A stretch of 64,000 bases of DNA, from assembly GCA_950022655.1 (NCBI GenBank), contig OX465580.1, forward strand, positions 100,954,797 through 101,018,796, read 5' to 3'. The position numbers were made by a program, and so were the translations under genes. Positions 9,619 to 20,631 of this stretch are shown here, one piece after another (the stretch's first letter is position 1; each line of letters starts with the position of its first letter). The DNA comes from Alentia gelatinosa (taxonomy: Eukaryota > Annelida > Polychaeta > Phyllodocida > Polynoidae). The notes beneath the pieces were generated by a model. It was not told the origin of the DNA and did no database searches. It worked only from the letters and a program-made list of their open reading frames with translations.

Positions 9619-10946
9619 CTTCGTTCTGAGGGCTGCTGTATCTGTGGTTGTTGTACCGCAGATGTTAGTTCCGCCAGTTTACGGTTAACAGTTTCCAATT
9701 CTTCCGCCATGCTCCGTCCGGCCGCCCGAATCCGTGCCGGGTTTTCCCTCTCTACTGACAGGTAGGCTTCGGCTTCTACCGCCGTGGTGACTGCCTCCTC
9801 CAGTGTCCGGGGCTTACTTTGGTAAACCCAGTGTTTTAATTGCGTGTCCCCGATGGCATCGAGGAACCTGTCCCGCCCCATGGAGTCTAGGGTCTGGCCA
9901 TCCGCCTCCGGGTAGGCGAGCCGTATCATCCTCCAGACCTCCTCTGCCAGACTTTGTAGGCTCTCCCCGGCCTGTCTGCTTCGTACACGCAGGGCCGCCT
10001 TGTAACTTTCCGTCTGGTTACGAGGGGCGAACCTTTGTTGGAGTGCGCTCCGGAGTCGAAGGTAGCCGGCCTCGGTATCTGGCCGGACTCCCGCCAACAA
10101 TCGTCGGGCCACTCCGGTCAGGGAGAGTCCCAGAAACATTCCGGCCTCCGGGGCAGGCCACCCGTTGACCTTGGCGCACAGGTCAAAGTGAGCCAGGTAT
10201 TCATCCAAGTCGGACGCCCCGTCAAATTTAGCTGGCATTACCACGGGCTTAGTGGCCTTCTTGGCCGCTGTGCCGTCGCCTCCCCCGCTCACTGGGTCGC
10301 GCCCTTCCTTCGACGCTAGACCTTCCGTTACGGTGGGCGCCCAAAAGGTTGTGGGTAGCGGTTTTACTTCCGGCGGGGGCGAGGCGACATAGGGGTTCCT
10401 GCGCCGAACGGGGGCCTCCGGTCCGGCCTCTCCCGATTCCCCCTCTAGCTCGGCTTTTACCCCGTCGCCTACCAGTACTCCGCCCGTGGTTTTCTCTAAG
10501 TCCCGTCTCCTCCAGGAGATATCACGATCCACGCATTCCCTCACCCGGCCCCCAGGGCTGGTGAACCTAGATCCCGGGGCCCACGCCGCCCGGGTAGCCT
10601 CGGGCACGCCGGGGGCAGCTTCCGCCACCCGAGCCTCCGGCGCCAGCATCCATGGCCACGAGGCTATCCCGGCGCGCGGTCCCCAGGCCAGCCCCGGGAA
10701 CAGGCCCGGAGGAGGCTGCCAAGCCGTTCCCCCTTTTCCTTCCCCCGCAGGCGGGGTCGTCCCTAGGGAAGAAAGACGCCCCTCCGGCCTCTCCGGACTC
10801 TCCGGACCCTCCGGTCCTTCGGAGGTCTCCGATCGATGACTTTGAGGCGTGCCCGGCGTCTCCTGCAGGGTAGGCCCCTCACCTGTCCCAGCTCCTCCCT
10901 CGCTTAGGAGGGAGGCGGCTCCGGAGTCATTCTGTGTTGGGTTCAT
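9519..10946 (-). CDS. Gag polyprotein of Ty3/gypsy element
   Basis: A 475-residue structural protein that would form the particle and bind element RNA. I chose the ATG at 10946 (MNPTQNDSG) because it is the first Met after the primer site; the frame is open upstream only into the LTR. The N-terminal third is Pro/Gly/Glu-rich. The middle (FDGASDLDEYLAHFDLCAKV through FLDAIGDTQLKHWV) resembles the retrotransposon gag/capsid domain. Near the C-terminus is a CCHC zinc knuckle, CFLCHQVGHFKRDC. It ends PEPAEN-stop and overlaps the Pol frame by 100 bp, with Pol in the -1 frame, so Pol is probably made by ribosomal frameshifting. No break is visible. Confidence 0.9.
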   Translation of the reverse strand: MNPTQNDSGAASLLSEGGAGTGEGPTLQETPGTPQSHRSETSEGPEGPESPERPEGRLSSLGTTPPAGEGKGGTAWQPPPGLFPGLAWGPRAGIASWPWMLAPEARVAEAAPGVPEATRAAWAPGSRFTSPGGRVRECVDRDISWRRRDLEKTTGGVLVGDGVKAELEGESGEAGPEAPVRRRNPYVASPPPEVKPLPTTFWAPTVTEGLASKEGRDPVSGGGDGTAAKKATKPVVMPAKFDGASDLDEYLAHFDLCAKVNGWPAPEAGMFLGLSLTGVARRLLAGVRPDTEAGYLRLRSALQQRFAPRNQTESYKAALRVRSRQAGESLQSLAEEVWRMIRLAYPEADGQTLDSMGRDRFLDAIGDTQLKHWVYQSKPRTLEEAVTTAVEAEAYLSVERENPARIRAAGRSMAEELETVNRKLAELTSAVQQPQIQQPSERRCFLCHQVGHFKRDCPQRGRRERSPRTPEPAEN

Positions 10947-10962
10947 CTCCTTACTGATTAAA

Positions 10963-10982
10963 GAATCCCACCGCTGCCACCA
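10963..10982 (-). other. Primer-binding site for tRNA-Leu
   Basis: One base inside the 5' LTR, the + strand reads GAATCCCACCGCTGCCACCA, which equals the 3' end of an animal tRNA-Leu(AAG) including CCA. The - strand complement is therefore a 20-nt minus-strand primer-binding site. The tRNA identity is from memory of tRNA sequences; the match length and position are direct observations. Confidence 0.85.
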
Positions 10983-10983
10983 A

Positions 10984-11431
10984 TGTAGTACAGAACGACT
11001 AGGACACGCACAGGTACAGTTCAATAGTTTATTCACAGGCACTCTCAACGGAGGCTGGTAGACAAGCTTGACAGGTACGTACCTCCGGCACGTTAAGCGT
11101 AATATGTAACCAACGTAATCACCCACTTAGGGGGGAACTCTCAGGTACTCCGACCAGGTAAGTAACCGTGGAGGGTGCCAGACAGGAGGTTCGCAGGGAG
11201 CCTTCCGGAGGTGGTTCGGGCCCAGTCTCACGACGGACTGCCGTCCGGAGGGCATCCGGAGACTTATATAATAAGTCGGCCGGATGTCCCCCGACGTCAC
11301 TTCCGGGACCAGGGCGACCCCTGGTGGGCCCGCGGGGTGTCACCGAGGCAACACTCCGGAACCCCTCCGAACCCTCCGGAACTCCGGAGGCGCCTCCGGA
11401 CCGGAGGCGCCCCTCCGGAAGGCTCACCACA
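10984..11431 (-). repeat. 5' LTR of Ty3/gypsy element
   Basis: The 448-bp partner of 2309-2756. Being at the right end of an antisense element, it is the LTR that drives transcription. Frames inside it are shared with the other LTR and are not genes. Confidence 0.95.
11264..11270 (-). promoter_or_regulatory. TATA box of the 5' LTR
   Basis: TATATAA on the - strand inside the 5' LTR, about 230 bp upstream of the LTR's AATAAA. The position suits transcription of the element starting in this LTR. Function is inferred from the motif and its place. Confidence 0.6.
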
Positions 11432-12804
11432 CTATTCTTGTGAACCTGTGAAGATGAATGGCTTTTTAGTTCAAATATCTACTGAAATTGGGCACTGATC
11501 TAACATTGGTTACAATAGTCAATATGAATAATACAGAGGACCCTGTTGTCACATGTATTTGAGGCAATAACACGTAAAGTAGGCCTACAGACACCAGACT
11601 TCTTTTCGGCAAAATGCTTATTTACACACTTGTGGGTAACTGGACGAATAAAAAATCTACAGCTGTCAAAGTAGACGTAGGTGTAGTAGGCGCCTTTGCC
11701 ACAGCGGCAGTAGGTGTGGACCGGCCGTAGGTGTGGTACCGTAGGTGCCACCTTCGTGCCCAGCTTTGTCACAGTAGATTTCGGTATTGCCACATGTTTT
11801 CACAGAGGTACCAGTCGTTTTTGTCTCACTTTAATATGGAAAGTGTCGCACGAAGCACGTGCAGAGCCTCTTCCATGGCCCCCCTCTCCTCCTGTTCATA
11901 TTCATTGTGGTGCACCATAGTGGGGGTTTTAATTATGTCCCTTAATTAGTCTTGTAGGTTGCTAGATCATTATCTTATATTCTTAGATTTTATCCTTAGA
12001 TGTACAATGAAACAAGGTAAAGCTACTTGGTTAGTGTGGTCACAGGGACACGGTGACCTCACATCTGTGTGACCTGAGAGGACGAAAGATGAACAATGTA
12101 AATAAAGTTATATGTGTTTTAATCTCCTGAGAGCAATCCGTGAGTTACAAACATTGTATATGCACAGTAATCAATGGTATTCAATTCGAAGTTTTCTCAC
12201 TCTTCTTATTTCAACCAAACTCCACCTCTAGACAATAACCAATACAATAAATCAGGTATGTTCTGTGCGATGGTACCAACTGTTAAGGCAGGCTTCAAAG
12301 TAATGTGTCCATGTTTGTCCAATAATAAATTTCAGCAATATTCGCTCAAAAGATTGGTCTTTCCAATTGTTCACTCATAGTTCCTATTACACTCCTTTCC
12401 TGCTTCTGTTCTTGATGGTATTAGATCCTTGTTCAGTTCTTACAAGTCCTTGTTATCCACTCTGTGTACTCTCTATTGAGAGACAGTCACTCACACATCA
12501 GTGTGTAAGCAACTCACAGAGGTGATGGCTTCACACGGAGAATGTTCATAGTAGGTGGCTTCACTCCGCACAGGCTGAAGCCTCCGGCACCTAATCCTAA
12601 ACCTTACTCCAGCGAGGAGCAGGTTTGCTCAGCTCTTCTAGATCTTAAGACTCATACCCAAGTGCTGCTTCTCTGCAGCAGCAGCGGAGGTGTACTCCTC
12701 AGCTGCTTACATCAGCAAGTCACGTGACCATTCACTTCCTTAAATACAGGCGATCGCTCTAGAGGCAACTTTCTGCTAACACCCTGTTGCTTTGTAATCA
12801 TGTA
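11432..12804. other. No gene recognised
   Basis: DNA flanking the Ty3 element. A GTAGGTGT-type short repeat sits at about 11690-11750. No convincing coding frame, RNA gene or transposon terminus was found. Confidence 0.4.
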
Positions 12805-13139
12805 TTAACTCACACCCTCATTGCCTATATCAACACTTAAGAAGCATAACATAATCTCGGATGAGCGCGCAGTGCAATGGAGCCTGATCAACTTTCCACT
12901 GTCAACTTGGGCTGGAGCCATGGGTCGCTCCCTGGGATGCGGTGCAGCTGATCCCATGGAGGCCTTGGGTGCAGTGTCGGCACATGGCAAAGCGCCAGCA
13001 GAAGGGGCGAGAGGTGGTGGCATGAGGATGGGAGCCTCATCTGCTGGAGGGAGCTCAGTAGCATTGGGAACACCAACAGCTGCAGGGCACAGAGCCTTAT
13101 TCTGTTGACGAAACCCCTTTGGTGTACCACCCTGGATAC
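12805..13139 (-). CDS. Candidate terminal exon, unknown gene
   Basis: On the - strand a pyrimidine-rich stretch ends in a good acceptor (TTTTTTTCTGCAG) directly before an open frame of about 111 codons ending at TAA (12805-12807). It encodes a Pro/Ala-rich peptide with pieces such as GGTPKGFRQQNKALCPAAVG and APILMPPPLAPSAGALPC. The reading frame starts with two bases left over from an upstream exon, so earlier exons would be at higher coordinates; I could not find them. I do not recognise the family. It may be a last exon, a pseudogene exon or chance. Confidence 0.25.
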
Positions 13140-15600
13140 CTGCAGAAAAAAATAGTCCTTAACACTAGAAATATAAGAAAATCACAATGTGATATATGTT
13201 GGATCATGGAAAATCGCACTTGGAAAATTTAACTATCGAGACAATTTTCTTCATGTATCGCTCTTGCTACTGACAATGATGGTTGGGTAGTAGTTTCTAC
13301 TCTTTTCTTATAGTGTTTTGCCATGGATGCTTCAGTTTTCCACGACCCATAGGTGAGTAGTGTGTTAACGTCTAACCCTAGACACGCACCTGCAGAGGTG
13401 CCCGCACCTCATGTTGAGTGCGCCGTATACTGGGCAGTATTTATTCCACTTCCAGAGAGGGTTTTTATGATGTACCTGGACACTGTGTCCCTATATACGG
13501 CTTTGTGGGGCTTCTGATAAGAAATGATCAACTGAGGCGATTTTCTCAATCTTTCCGTAGCTTTCAAATAACTACCCAAAGTTTTCATACAAATTTTCTA
13601 GAAAGATTTTCTGGAAAGGTGTACCCGTTTTGGCTGTTTTCATAAGTTTTGTTAAAGTAAACGTTAAAGCATCGTTTTCGTTCGTGTGCATATGGGTCGG
13701 AATTTCAAAACCTGCTAAATTGAGCTTTCATCCTGGGATCAGACACCCAAAAATTAATTTTAAAATAATGCTTCTTTTTATATCCTATATTAGTTACCGA
13801 CTAAGTACCTTCCAGAAAAACTTTATTCCAACAAAATCAGACAAATGGTTTAGATTTGAGAGCCTTTTGAAATTGTGTATAATACTGCATTTTGTGCACC
13901 CCCCTAAAATATTCGAAATTTCAAAAACTGTTATAAAAGTTTATAATTTGAGAAAAACTAATATCATATGGTGACATATGTTATATTTGACCCTAAACAC
14001 CTTTATCACATATCAGATTTTAAACGAAAGCTCTGAGCCATATTTGGGCTTGGGCTAGGCAGGGGTGTCGGACAACACGTGGGGTGTCGGACAACACATT
14101 TTTAAAACTACTCAGAACAATGAATCAAATAATACCAGTAACAATAATCCTTTAAATTCTTAATGAAATGATAGAAAGCTACATTTTTCAAAGCAAACCA
14201 CTCAATTACTGATAAGAAACAACCCCAAAATCGGGATTTATATTAGAGCGTGTTGTCCGACACCCCGGGGTGTCGGACAACACGTTTTCACTTTTTGAAT
14301 CACAGAAAGTCTATCTTTTTATTTAGAAAAAAAAGCAACCTGGGTATTCATAAGTGGTAGAGACACTTAACATATTAAGGGATATTTGTTATTCTATTAT
14401 GATTATCATTTCTTCTAGACATAATTTAACAGACATGTTGTCCAACACCCCGATTTTTGGAAAAATATCATCATGGAATCAGAATGCCTTAATATCAGAA
14501 TGGATAATCCGATTGTGTTGAAACTTTCAGGTATCACAGGCAGGATATTGGTCAACATCCTATAATAAAGGAAAATAATTTCTCACTGTATATATCATTA
14601 GTTCTGTCCCCAGAACATCGGGGTTTCGGACAGCATGCTGTATGGTTCTCTATGTTGGAAAATTTGAAGGTCCTGGATAGTTTTGACCATTTTAATATTT
14701 TTTCAAACTTTAACTAATTTTCAAAACTATATTGTATACACTTCTCATGACATATGATTTAAACAAGTTAATAGAAGCAATTGGCTCAACATTGTACCTC
14801 CCAGATATTGAAAAAATAGTGAAAATCATGAAAAACAATAGTTTTTGCTGATTTTCGGAAGGAAAAATCCATCTGAGCTATACAAAACCCTGTATTGGAA
14901 TGAAAGACTATCAAAAGATGCACCAAAGAATGTCATTTTTACATTGATGAGATGCATTTATACAACAATTGCCTTAAATAAGCCTATTTTGGCCAATTTA
15001 GCAGGTTTTAAAAATCCCACCCATATGTTCTGTGGAGAGAGCAGTCACTGCTTGTCCACGTTGGCCAGATACAAGAAGGAAGAGGACAACAAATTTTCTC
15101 GTTAATTGTTCTAACGATAATTTTGAATTTCTTCCCAAGTTTTTGAAGAGAGACTTACCAAAAAAATTTATATTTGGGTTTGGGTGGATTCCTAAGGTAT
15201 GTAATCAGACGTAGTGCGACTCTGTTCGTACCTCACTAGAAGTCTGTAGGGAGTGCTAGCGGATATACAGCGTTGTACTACGTATAACTAAAGGTATGCG
15301 GTTCTGATCGCTCTTTTAAGCCAAAACAAATTTCCGATTGTGAGGCCGTTCTTTAGCCGAGGCAAGGGGGCCAATAAAGCACAACGTGCTGTATTTATGG
15401 AGCCGAAAGCGAATCTGTCGTCAGATAGTGTCTTTATAAATTTACAAACTTGAAAAACACTTGATCATAATTTAGAGACTTTGTTTGTTAAGCAAATAGT
15501 GGACCACTTCTGATGGTAAGTGTTGTAAGATTTTTGGGTATTCGGTTGCCAAGATTCAAAAAGAAAATGGGCTGTCGCTTTATAGCATGTTCCTTCTTGT
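13140..15600. other. AT-rich, unassigned; palindromic motif family
   Basis: No gene recognised. Weak open frames (13630-13974, 14845-15105) have no family motif. The notable content is the 18-bp motif GGGGTGTCGGACAACACG and its inverted copies, listed separately. Confidence 0.4.
14062..14637. repeat. GGGGTGTCGGACAACAC motif array with 36-bp palindrome
   Basis: The motif occurs directly at 14062-14079 and 14081-14098. An inverted plus a direct copy abut at 14249-14284, forming a perfect 36-bp palindrome. Diverged copies are at about 14434-14452 (inverted) and 14620-14637 (direct). Spacers are AT-rich. This could be the termini of a small foldback element or protein-binding sites. Confidence 0.7.
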
Positions 15601-15613
15601 ATGAGGCGATTTT

Positions 15614-17561
15614 TCACAAGAGAACCAAAAGAAGTGGTACTCCTTTAGGAAATATTCTTTTTTGTGACCCTGGTAGTAGTAGGTTCGATGGTATTTTGCC
15701 CACTCGCAGTACTCGTTTTGCTTGAAGTTGAACTTGGGTGTACCAGACCGCTGTAGGCAAGTCTGGGACGATCTGTCGTAGACTCTCTTGTTGGTCTGTA
15801 AGAGATTTCCTCAGTACTTGTAGGATGAGAATAAAAGGAGGGAAAGCATAAGCTTTTAGCGAATTCCAGGGAATTCCATGATGCGTATACTTCACATTTG
15901 TTGTTTTTATATGAAGCGAACAAATTAATTTCCGGTTTCCCGAATTTGGCTGCGATTTTCTGGAATATTTTGTCAGACAGTACCCATTCTAGATTGTCTT
16001 TGAACTTGCGCAAGAAGCGTCATCGGCTAATGTGTTTAGTGAACCTGAAATATATGAAATCATTATCCAAATGTTCTTTTTGAGCCCAACTCCAAATATC
16101 TCTAGCTACTTTATCGCAAGAAGGCGATCTTACTCCGCCTTGTTTTTTCCACATAACTCAAGGCAGTAGTGTATTGATTAGATCGTCAGAGAGGGAACAC
16201 TGACACAGGTTTACTACTTCATGATAGCAGGGCGAAGCCCGGGCCCTGTTTTTTAGTCACGACAATCGTTATGTACAACATGTTTTTGCTGTCAGTGTAT
16301 TATAGTGACGACATTTTAGGGGGTCGGCCGATTATCGTAGCCCTACGACACGTTGGGCGCTGTGAGGTGTGCTATAGTGACGACAATCGTAAGGTCACGT
16401 GGGTAAATTTGTCTCCCAAACTGTCGTAGCCCTAAGACATCTATGGACATGTCGTACCGAACGCGGAAATTCACTTCCCTTTGGAATTAAGCGATTTTAA
16501 CACGAGTAAGGTATATATATAACCTATCATCGTACCAAATATGAAGAAAAACGGCCACACCGTTCCGAAGTTATCACCGTTTGAATTTCGTCATAGCAAT
16601 CTCTGCTCTGATGGCCAGTGTAGCCCTACGCTCACGTGACCCTAATTTATGCGGCGACCTTGACATCGACTGTGCTTACTTCACTCTCCCAGCAGAGATT
16701 CCACGCGCTATTCAGCGAAAGATCTGCTAGGAGAGTGTGTGTACAATATCCGATCGATAGCTCAATGTTTCATATTCAAACCCCGATATTTTCAAAACGG
16801 TACGGCCGTTCTTCTTCATATTTGGTACGATTATTGGTTATATGTATCCCTTACTTGTGTTAAAATTTCTTAATTCCGTCGGGAAGTGGATAAATCACCT
16901 ATATACGCACAGTGATGTGTTATAGAACCTAAGAGAGTTCTATACTTGTCGTGACGGCCGACACTTTTAGCGGCGATTGTCCGTGGCGCTACGACACCGT
17001 CTATAAAACACTGGCCATCTTTTGTCGGCCAAAAAGGTCGTAGATCGGCCTTGCGATCGTAGGCCTGCAACACTCACAAATGTCATGACTGAAAAACAGG
17101 GCCCCGGATGTCCGTTAATTATATATGACATCAGTGGACAACATGGTATCGTTACAAGTAGTATTGTCAGTTTCAACATGGATTGTAAGATCTGTGTCTT
17201 TGATAAAACTTTTTAAAGCCAAATTGATCACTTTTGGTTCCATCACATTGATATGTTCAAATTCTTGCGGTGCCCAACGATCGCCAATTGATACCACTTG
17301 GCAGTGAGTACCCCAAACTTCTAGGCTTGCTTCTGTTGTCATAGAAATATCTGGGATTAAATCTCTCCACCAACGGATGTCTAGCAATTTAGGACTATCA
17401 CTGTTCACAGCTCTGATCCTGTATGCACTAGGTATGTTTGATATCAGTCCTAATTTCTTGATAGCGGGTTGTCTGAAGATGTAGAGACATCTTCGAGGAT
17501 GGTAGCAACTCCACATCCTAGTGTCTGTAATTGATGCATGCCTGTAGCAAACAGTGTGCAT
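15614..17561 (-). mobile_element. Decayed DIRS-type retrotransposon, interrupted
   Basis: Two - strand blocks match the region shared by DIRS elements from reverse transcriptase into RNase H and the following conserved domain. Block 1 (about 17163-17475) reads LLDIRWWRDLIPD, then TEASLEVWGTHCQ and HVETDNTT. Block 2 (16170 down to 15645) continues with GGVRSPSCDKVARDIWSWAQ, GSLNTLAD, then FKDNLEWVLSDKIFQKIAAK and GKPEINLFASYKNNK. Block 2 has at least one frameshift near 16020. The blocks join cleanly once a roughly 1-kb insertion is removed. No tyrosine recombinase or split repeats are visible, so this is an internal fragment. The DIRS call rests on remembered motif order, not a search. Confidence 0.7.
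16171..17156. mobile_element. Foldback element inserted in the DIRS remnant
   Basis: The insertion is bounded by AGTAGT on both sides (16165-16170 and 17157-17162), which occurs once in the uninterrupted DIRS sequence, suggesting a 6-bp target duplication. Inside, GGCCCTGTTTTTTAGTCACG (from about 16247) pairs with its near-complement ending about 17104. A second, longer inverted pair is 16468-16590 with 16771-16895, sharing for example CGTACCAAATATGAAGAA. The arms between are only partly similar. There is no transposase, so it would have moved by another element's enzyme. Confidence 0.65.
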
Positions 17562-18101
17562 CTGCCTGGCTGAATTTCAAACACAAACAAATAAACAAAG
17601 CCTTCACTCCATGTATGAGGTCACACTCGATGTTGTCACTGTCTGGGTCATTTTCCTACATTCTCCGATCCGGCCAGGAAGTAGGTAGCGCGACGAACCC
17701 CCTGGGCAGCCATTTTCGAGAAGCACCTCCGCAATGCTAAACCTATGGACCCGTTTGGACGTCCATTTATGATACATTTTAATGTGTGAGGATGTTTTAA
17801 GTATTTCTGAAGAAATTTTCCAGACAAAATCAGACTTCCCTGGTAATTTCAGATCAAATGATTATCTGGTAGCCCCAGTTAAGGTTATAAACACGAGGTC
17901 AACAAATCGTCGAAACAAGCGATTTTCTTCGAGTTGGCACATTTAAATCATATCTGAATAATGTAAATGATAGTATTTCAATTATTACATGTATAGGATG
18001 CACATGAGAAGGTTGATTAATATAGTTTTTCGCCATTTTAGACTCTGACAGCCCTTGTATTCACCAGGCAAGATGGCGGATTGATCCGTTGTCAGACGAA
18101 T
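17562..18101. other. No gene recognised
   Basis: A YY1-like CAAGATGGCGGA is at about 18069-18080. An inverted similarity around ATTCTCCGATCCGG links about 17653-17670 with 18134-18152. No gene assigned. Confidence 0.4.
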
Positions 18102-18477
18102 TTACATATTTCGGAGGGTATTTTGAACCGGAAGTGTCTGTCCGGATCGGAGAATGGTGCATACTTTCTTTGGCTTGTGAGTCTTCTTAGTATGTAGCAT
18201 CTTCTTGCAGACAGTGTCAAAATAGTTTTGCCCACCACATGTGGAACACTTTTTCACCATGCCTAGCAGTGTTTTCTTCCGTAGATGTGATTTCAAAAAA
18301 TAAAAAAAAGTAGATGTGATTTCCAGTGCAGAATTTGCAGACCTGTGGATGACCTTTTGATTTGCTTCTGTCTTTCCACTTGTGCAATTGGACCCTGTGT
18401 ATCTCTCTGGTTCCACCACATGTGTTGACATGGTTGAGGCGTAAACCAGTCGCATCCGTCTGGTAAAATATCATCAT
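18102..18477 (-). pseudogene. Cys-rich - strand frame, possible transposase tail
   Basis: Overlapping - strand frames encode DATGLRLNHVNTCGGTREIH and HKWKDRSKSKGHPQVCKFC. Paired Cys residues after a short Asn-His stretch resemble the Cys-rich tail of piggyBac-type transposases, but the match is weak and no catalytic domain is present. A duplicated GTAGATGTGATTTC (about 18283 and 18310) breaks the frame. Unassigned remnant is the safest description. Confidence 0.2.
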
Positions 18478-18631
18478 TTCATTCAGGGGAATGTGAAAGT
18501 CCCTTGTTGGAAAAAAAGAGTGTCTTCCATGTCTCTTCAGACTGGATGCCTATTATAATTCAGTTGTGTAACGGAGTGTCATTGAATCATTTGCAGAAAT
18601 TACAGCTTTTTGTTAGATAGCGGAGTGCTGT

Positions 18632-18946
18632 TTAGGGCTTGTCTAGTCTCTCTTTGGGCTCCTGTTCCCAACAATTAAATTTGTACCTCTCCATGATCTC
18701 ATTTAGTTTCCCTATGATATAGGTGTAATTTTTTCGACGTTCCATTAGAGTTTTGGCTCCATAGTTGGATATAGGCATCAAATTTTTCAATGATGCCTTC
18801 AACTGTTCTACCAGCTTCTTTGAATACAAAACCATTATAGAGCAACTATGGAGTTGAGGAACATAGAGGTTTGGTAGACAGCATCTGTTGTGTCTAGGTG
18901 GGAGATCACAGTGTAATGCTCCCACTGCTGTTTCCACAACAGCCAA
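18632..18946 (-). CDS. Unassigned 104-codon frame
   Basis: The C-terminal half has a helix-like composition (SKKLVEQLKASLKNLMPISN, then MERRKNYTYIIGKLNEIMER) unlike random translation. I do not recognise it. It lies between other transposon remnants on the same strand and may belong to one. Confidence 0.2.
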   Translation of the reverse strand: MAVVETAVGALHCDLPPRHNRCCLPNLYVPQLHSCSIMVLYSKKLVEQLKASLKNLMPISNYGAKTLMERRKNYTYIIGKLNEIMERYKFNCWEQEPKERLDKP

Positions 18947-19380
18947 TTTTCAGCCCTATCAGACTGCAGGTTTAGAGGGACAGGAGGTCTGATACTAGGT
19001 ATAAAGCGGTGTGCTGGCAGATTTCCCCCATCGCCTACAATACTGTATACATTGTAGCAGCAAAGGGTGACTAGCAGATCACAGTTCAGACTAGTAGGCC
19101 TGAAATTGTCACTTTATATTTTCCTATACACTTTCAGGGCATAGAGTTCATTGATAACACACTTTCAGGGTGTATATTTGAGCCACTAAGTCTCTTTGTC
19201 CAGTTGCTGTGGCTATCAGGAAGAGCTGGCAATATGACTCCTATTGAGAAAACAACATGTCTGCCTTGCTTTGGCTTCAGGCCAAAATATCCCATTTTCA
19301 CACTTCCGGGGGGGGGGGGGGGGGGGAGTTAGCTCATAGGCTAGAGCACTGGACTTGTAACCCCAAGGTTGTAGGGCTTT

Positions 19381-20151
19381 TGGTACAAACAAGACAGAAA
19401 GAGAAGAGTCCTTCCATAAATATGTTAATTCCCTCTACAGTACAACTCTGATGCAGAAAGTGTAGAAGGAAGTAAAGAAACTAAACGGAGGCACCTCAGC
19501 TACTGTACACTGTCTTTTGAGTAGTTGGGAGATATTAGAAGTGAACAAGGATATTTCAAATGCCCTTGCAAACCACTTCAGCAAAGTCTCATCATCAAAT
19601 AACTGCTCAAATACCTTCCTAAAGCATAAAGGGAGGGAGGAGGCAGGGAGTCTTGACTTTACCTCCAATAACAGGGAAACCTATAATAGGCTTTTCACCA
19701 TGGATGGGTTTGCTATCCATAGCAATAAACCAATTTGTTGAACCTCTTCGTCACCTCACCTCTTTGTGGTGCAGACCGGATATGCTTGCACGCAAGCATA
19801 AGTAAAGCGACTGGGGTGAGGAGTTAGCTCAGTAGTAAAGAGCACTGGACTTAAAATCCCAAGGGTGTCTGACTTTCTTGATTTGAGTCCCACTGCAGCC
19901 ACTTTTCCCCCCAACCCCCAGCAGTGGTAGATTTACTGCTATATCAAAGGCCAATTTTTCTCATACCATGTTTATGTGGTGTATGAAGTAAAAGAACTCT
20001 CACTTTGGTAAATGTGTAGGGGTGAGATTTCTACCTGAATTCATCTCATAGATTGATCACCACCCTCGTGGTGTAAAAGAAACTTGAGAAAGTCTGGCAA
20101 GGACTGATAATGGTTAACTGGACGTTAAATCAAACCAAACCAAACAAACAC
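19381..20151 (+). mobile_element. LINE-SINE composite, copy 1
   Basis: 19381-19740 encodes a non-LTR fragment between endonuclease and reverse transcriptase (ESFHKYVNSLSSTTLMQKV-stop-KEVKKLNGG, then ISNALANHFSKVSSSNN). A UAG stands where Trp is expected. It is followed by GCTTGCACGCAAGC-containing sequence and from 19815 a tRNA-derived SINE (GAGTTAGCTCAGTAG, GATTTGAGTCCC) with a tail ending CAAACCAAACCAAACAAACA. The LINE part and the join to the SINE recur at 30501. A further truncated tRNA-like head precedes it at 19327-19383. Confidence 0.75.
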
Positions 20152-20631
20152 TTCCAGGGTGAATAAATAAATGGTGTATGTACTTGCGGTTTGTTGTTGC
20201 CTTTCCCTGTTCCTTTACTTTCTGCCACGATGTTAAAACATGCTGATGTTTATGGATAAAGATGAGCAATATAAGGGGAGGTCTGATTTCCCATTTACTT
20301 ACTCAAACATGAAGCAAGAGGGTGGTCGTGCATGTGCTCGTGATGCACATAAACACACAACAGTGTGTGCTGCTTTTAGTAGCATGATGAATTGGATGCT
20401 GATTTATTTTTGAAGCCAGTTTCCTCCCAGAGTTCTTCTTTCATGCAAAGTTGGAGATGGATTTATTACCAGGGAATTTTTCTCTCAGATGATTATCTCC
20501 ATCAAACCAGGAACACTTCTTTGGTTTCCAGTGTGACTTCATGGGTAGCTTGCTTCGTTGAGCCTTGGCTTAAGAAATGTGTTCTACATATGTTGTGTTG
20601 TCTTGAGATATAGGACTTTGATGAGTCAGTC

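Larger units (their letters stand above)
2309..11431 (-). mobile_element. Complete Ty3/gypsy LTR retrotransposon
   Basis: A 9123-bp element in antisense orientation. Both LTRs are 448 bp and begin TGTGGT and end TACTACA on the - strand. The 4-bp CTAT lies directly outside both ends (2305-2308 and 11432-11435), a normal target duplication for this superfamily. The primer-binding site, Gag, Pol and polypurine tract are in the expected order on the - strand. Pol order is protease, reverse transcriptase, RNase H, integrase, which defines Ty3/gypsy. The two LTRs look identical and both main frames are open, so the insertion is recent and the copy may still be functional. Unusual additions are a very long region after the integrase with C2H2 fingers and an in-frame ORF after the stop. 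It is much more GC-rich than the flanks. Confidence 0.96.

Noticed and set aside
3343..10873. Many + strand frames opposite Gag and Pol
   Set aside because: Shadows of the long - strand Ty3 frames; they have no family motifs.
14062..14637. CRISPR array
   Set aside because: The repeats are in both orientations with irregular spacing, and the genome is eukaryotic.
19817..19890. tRNA gene on the + strand (also at 21431, 30935, 31579)
   Set aside because: The A and B boxes are tRNA-like, but the cloverleaf is imperfect and each is followed by the same SINE body and tail, so they are SINE heads.
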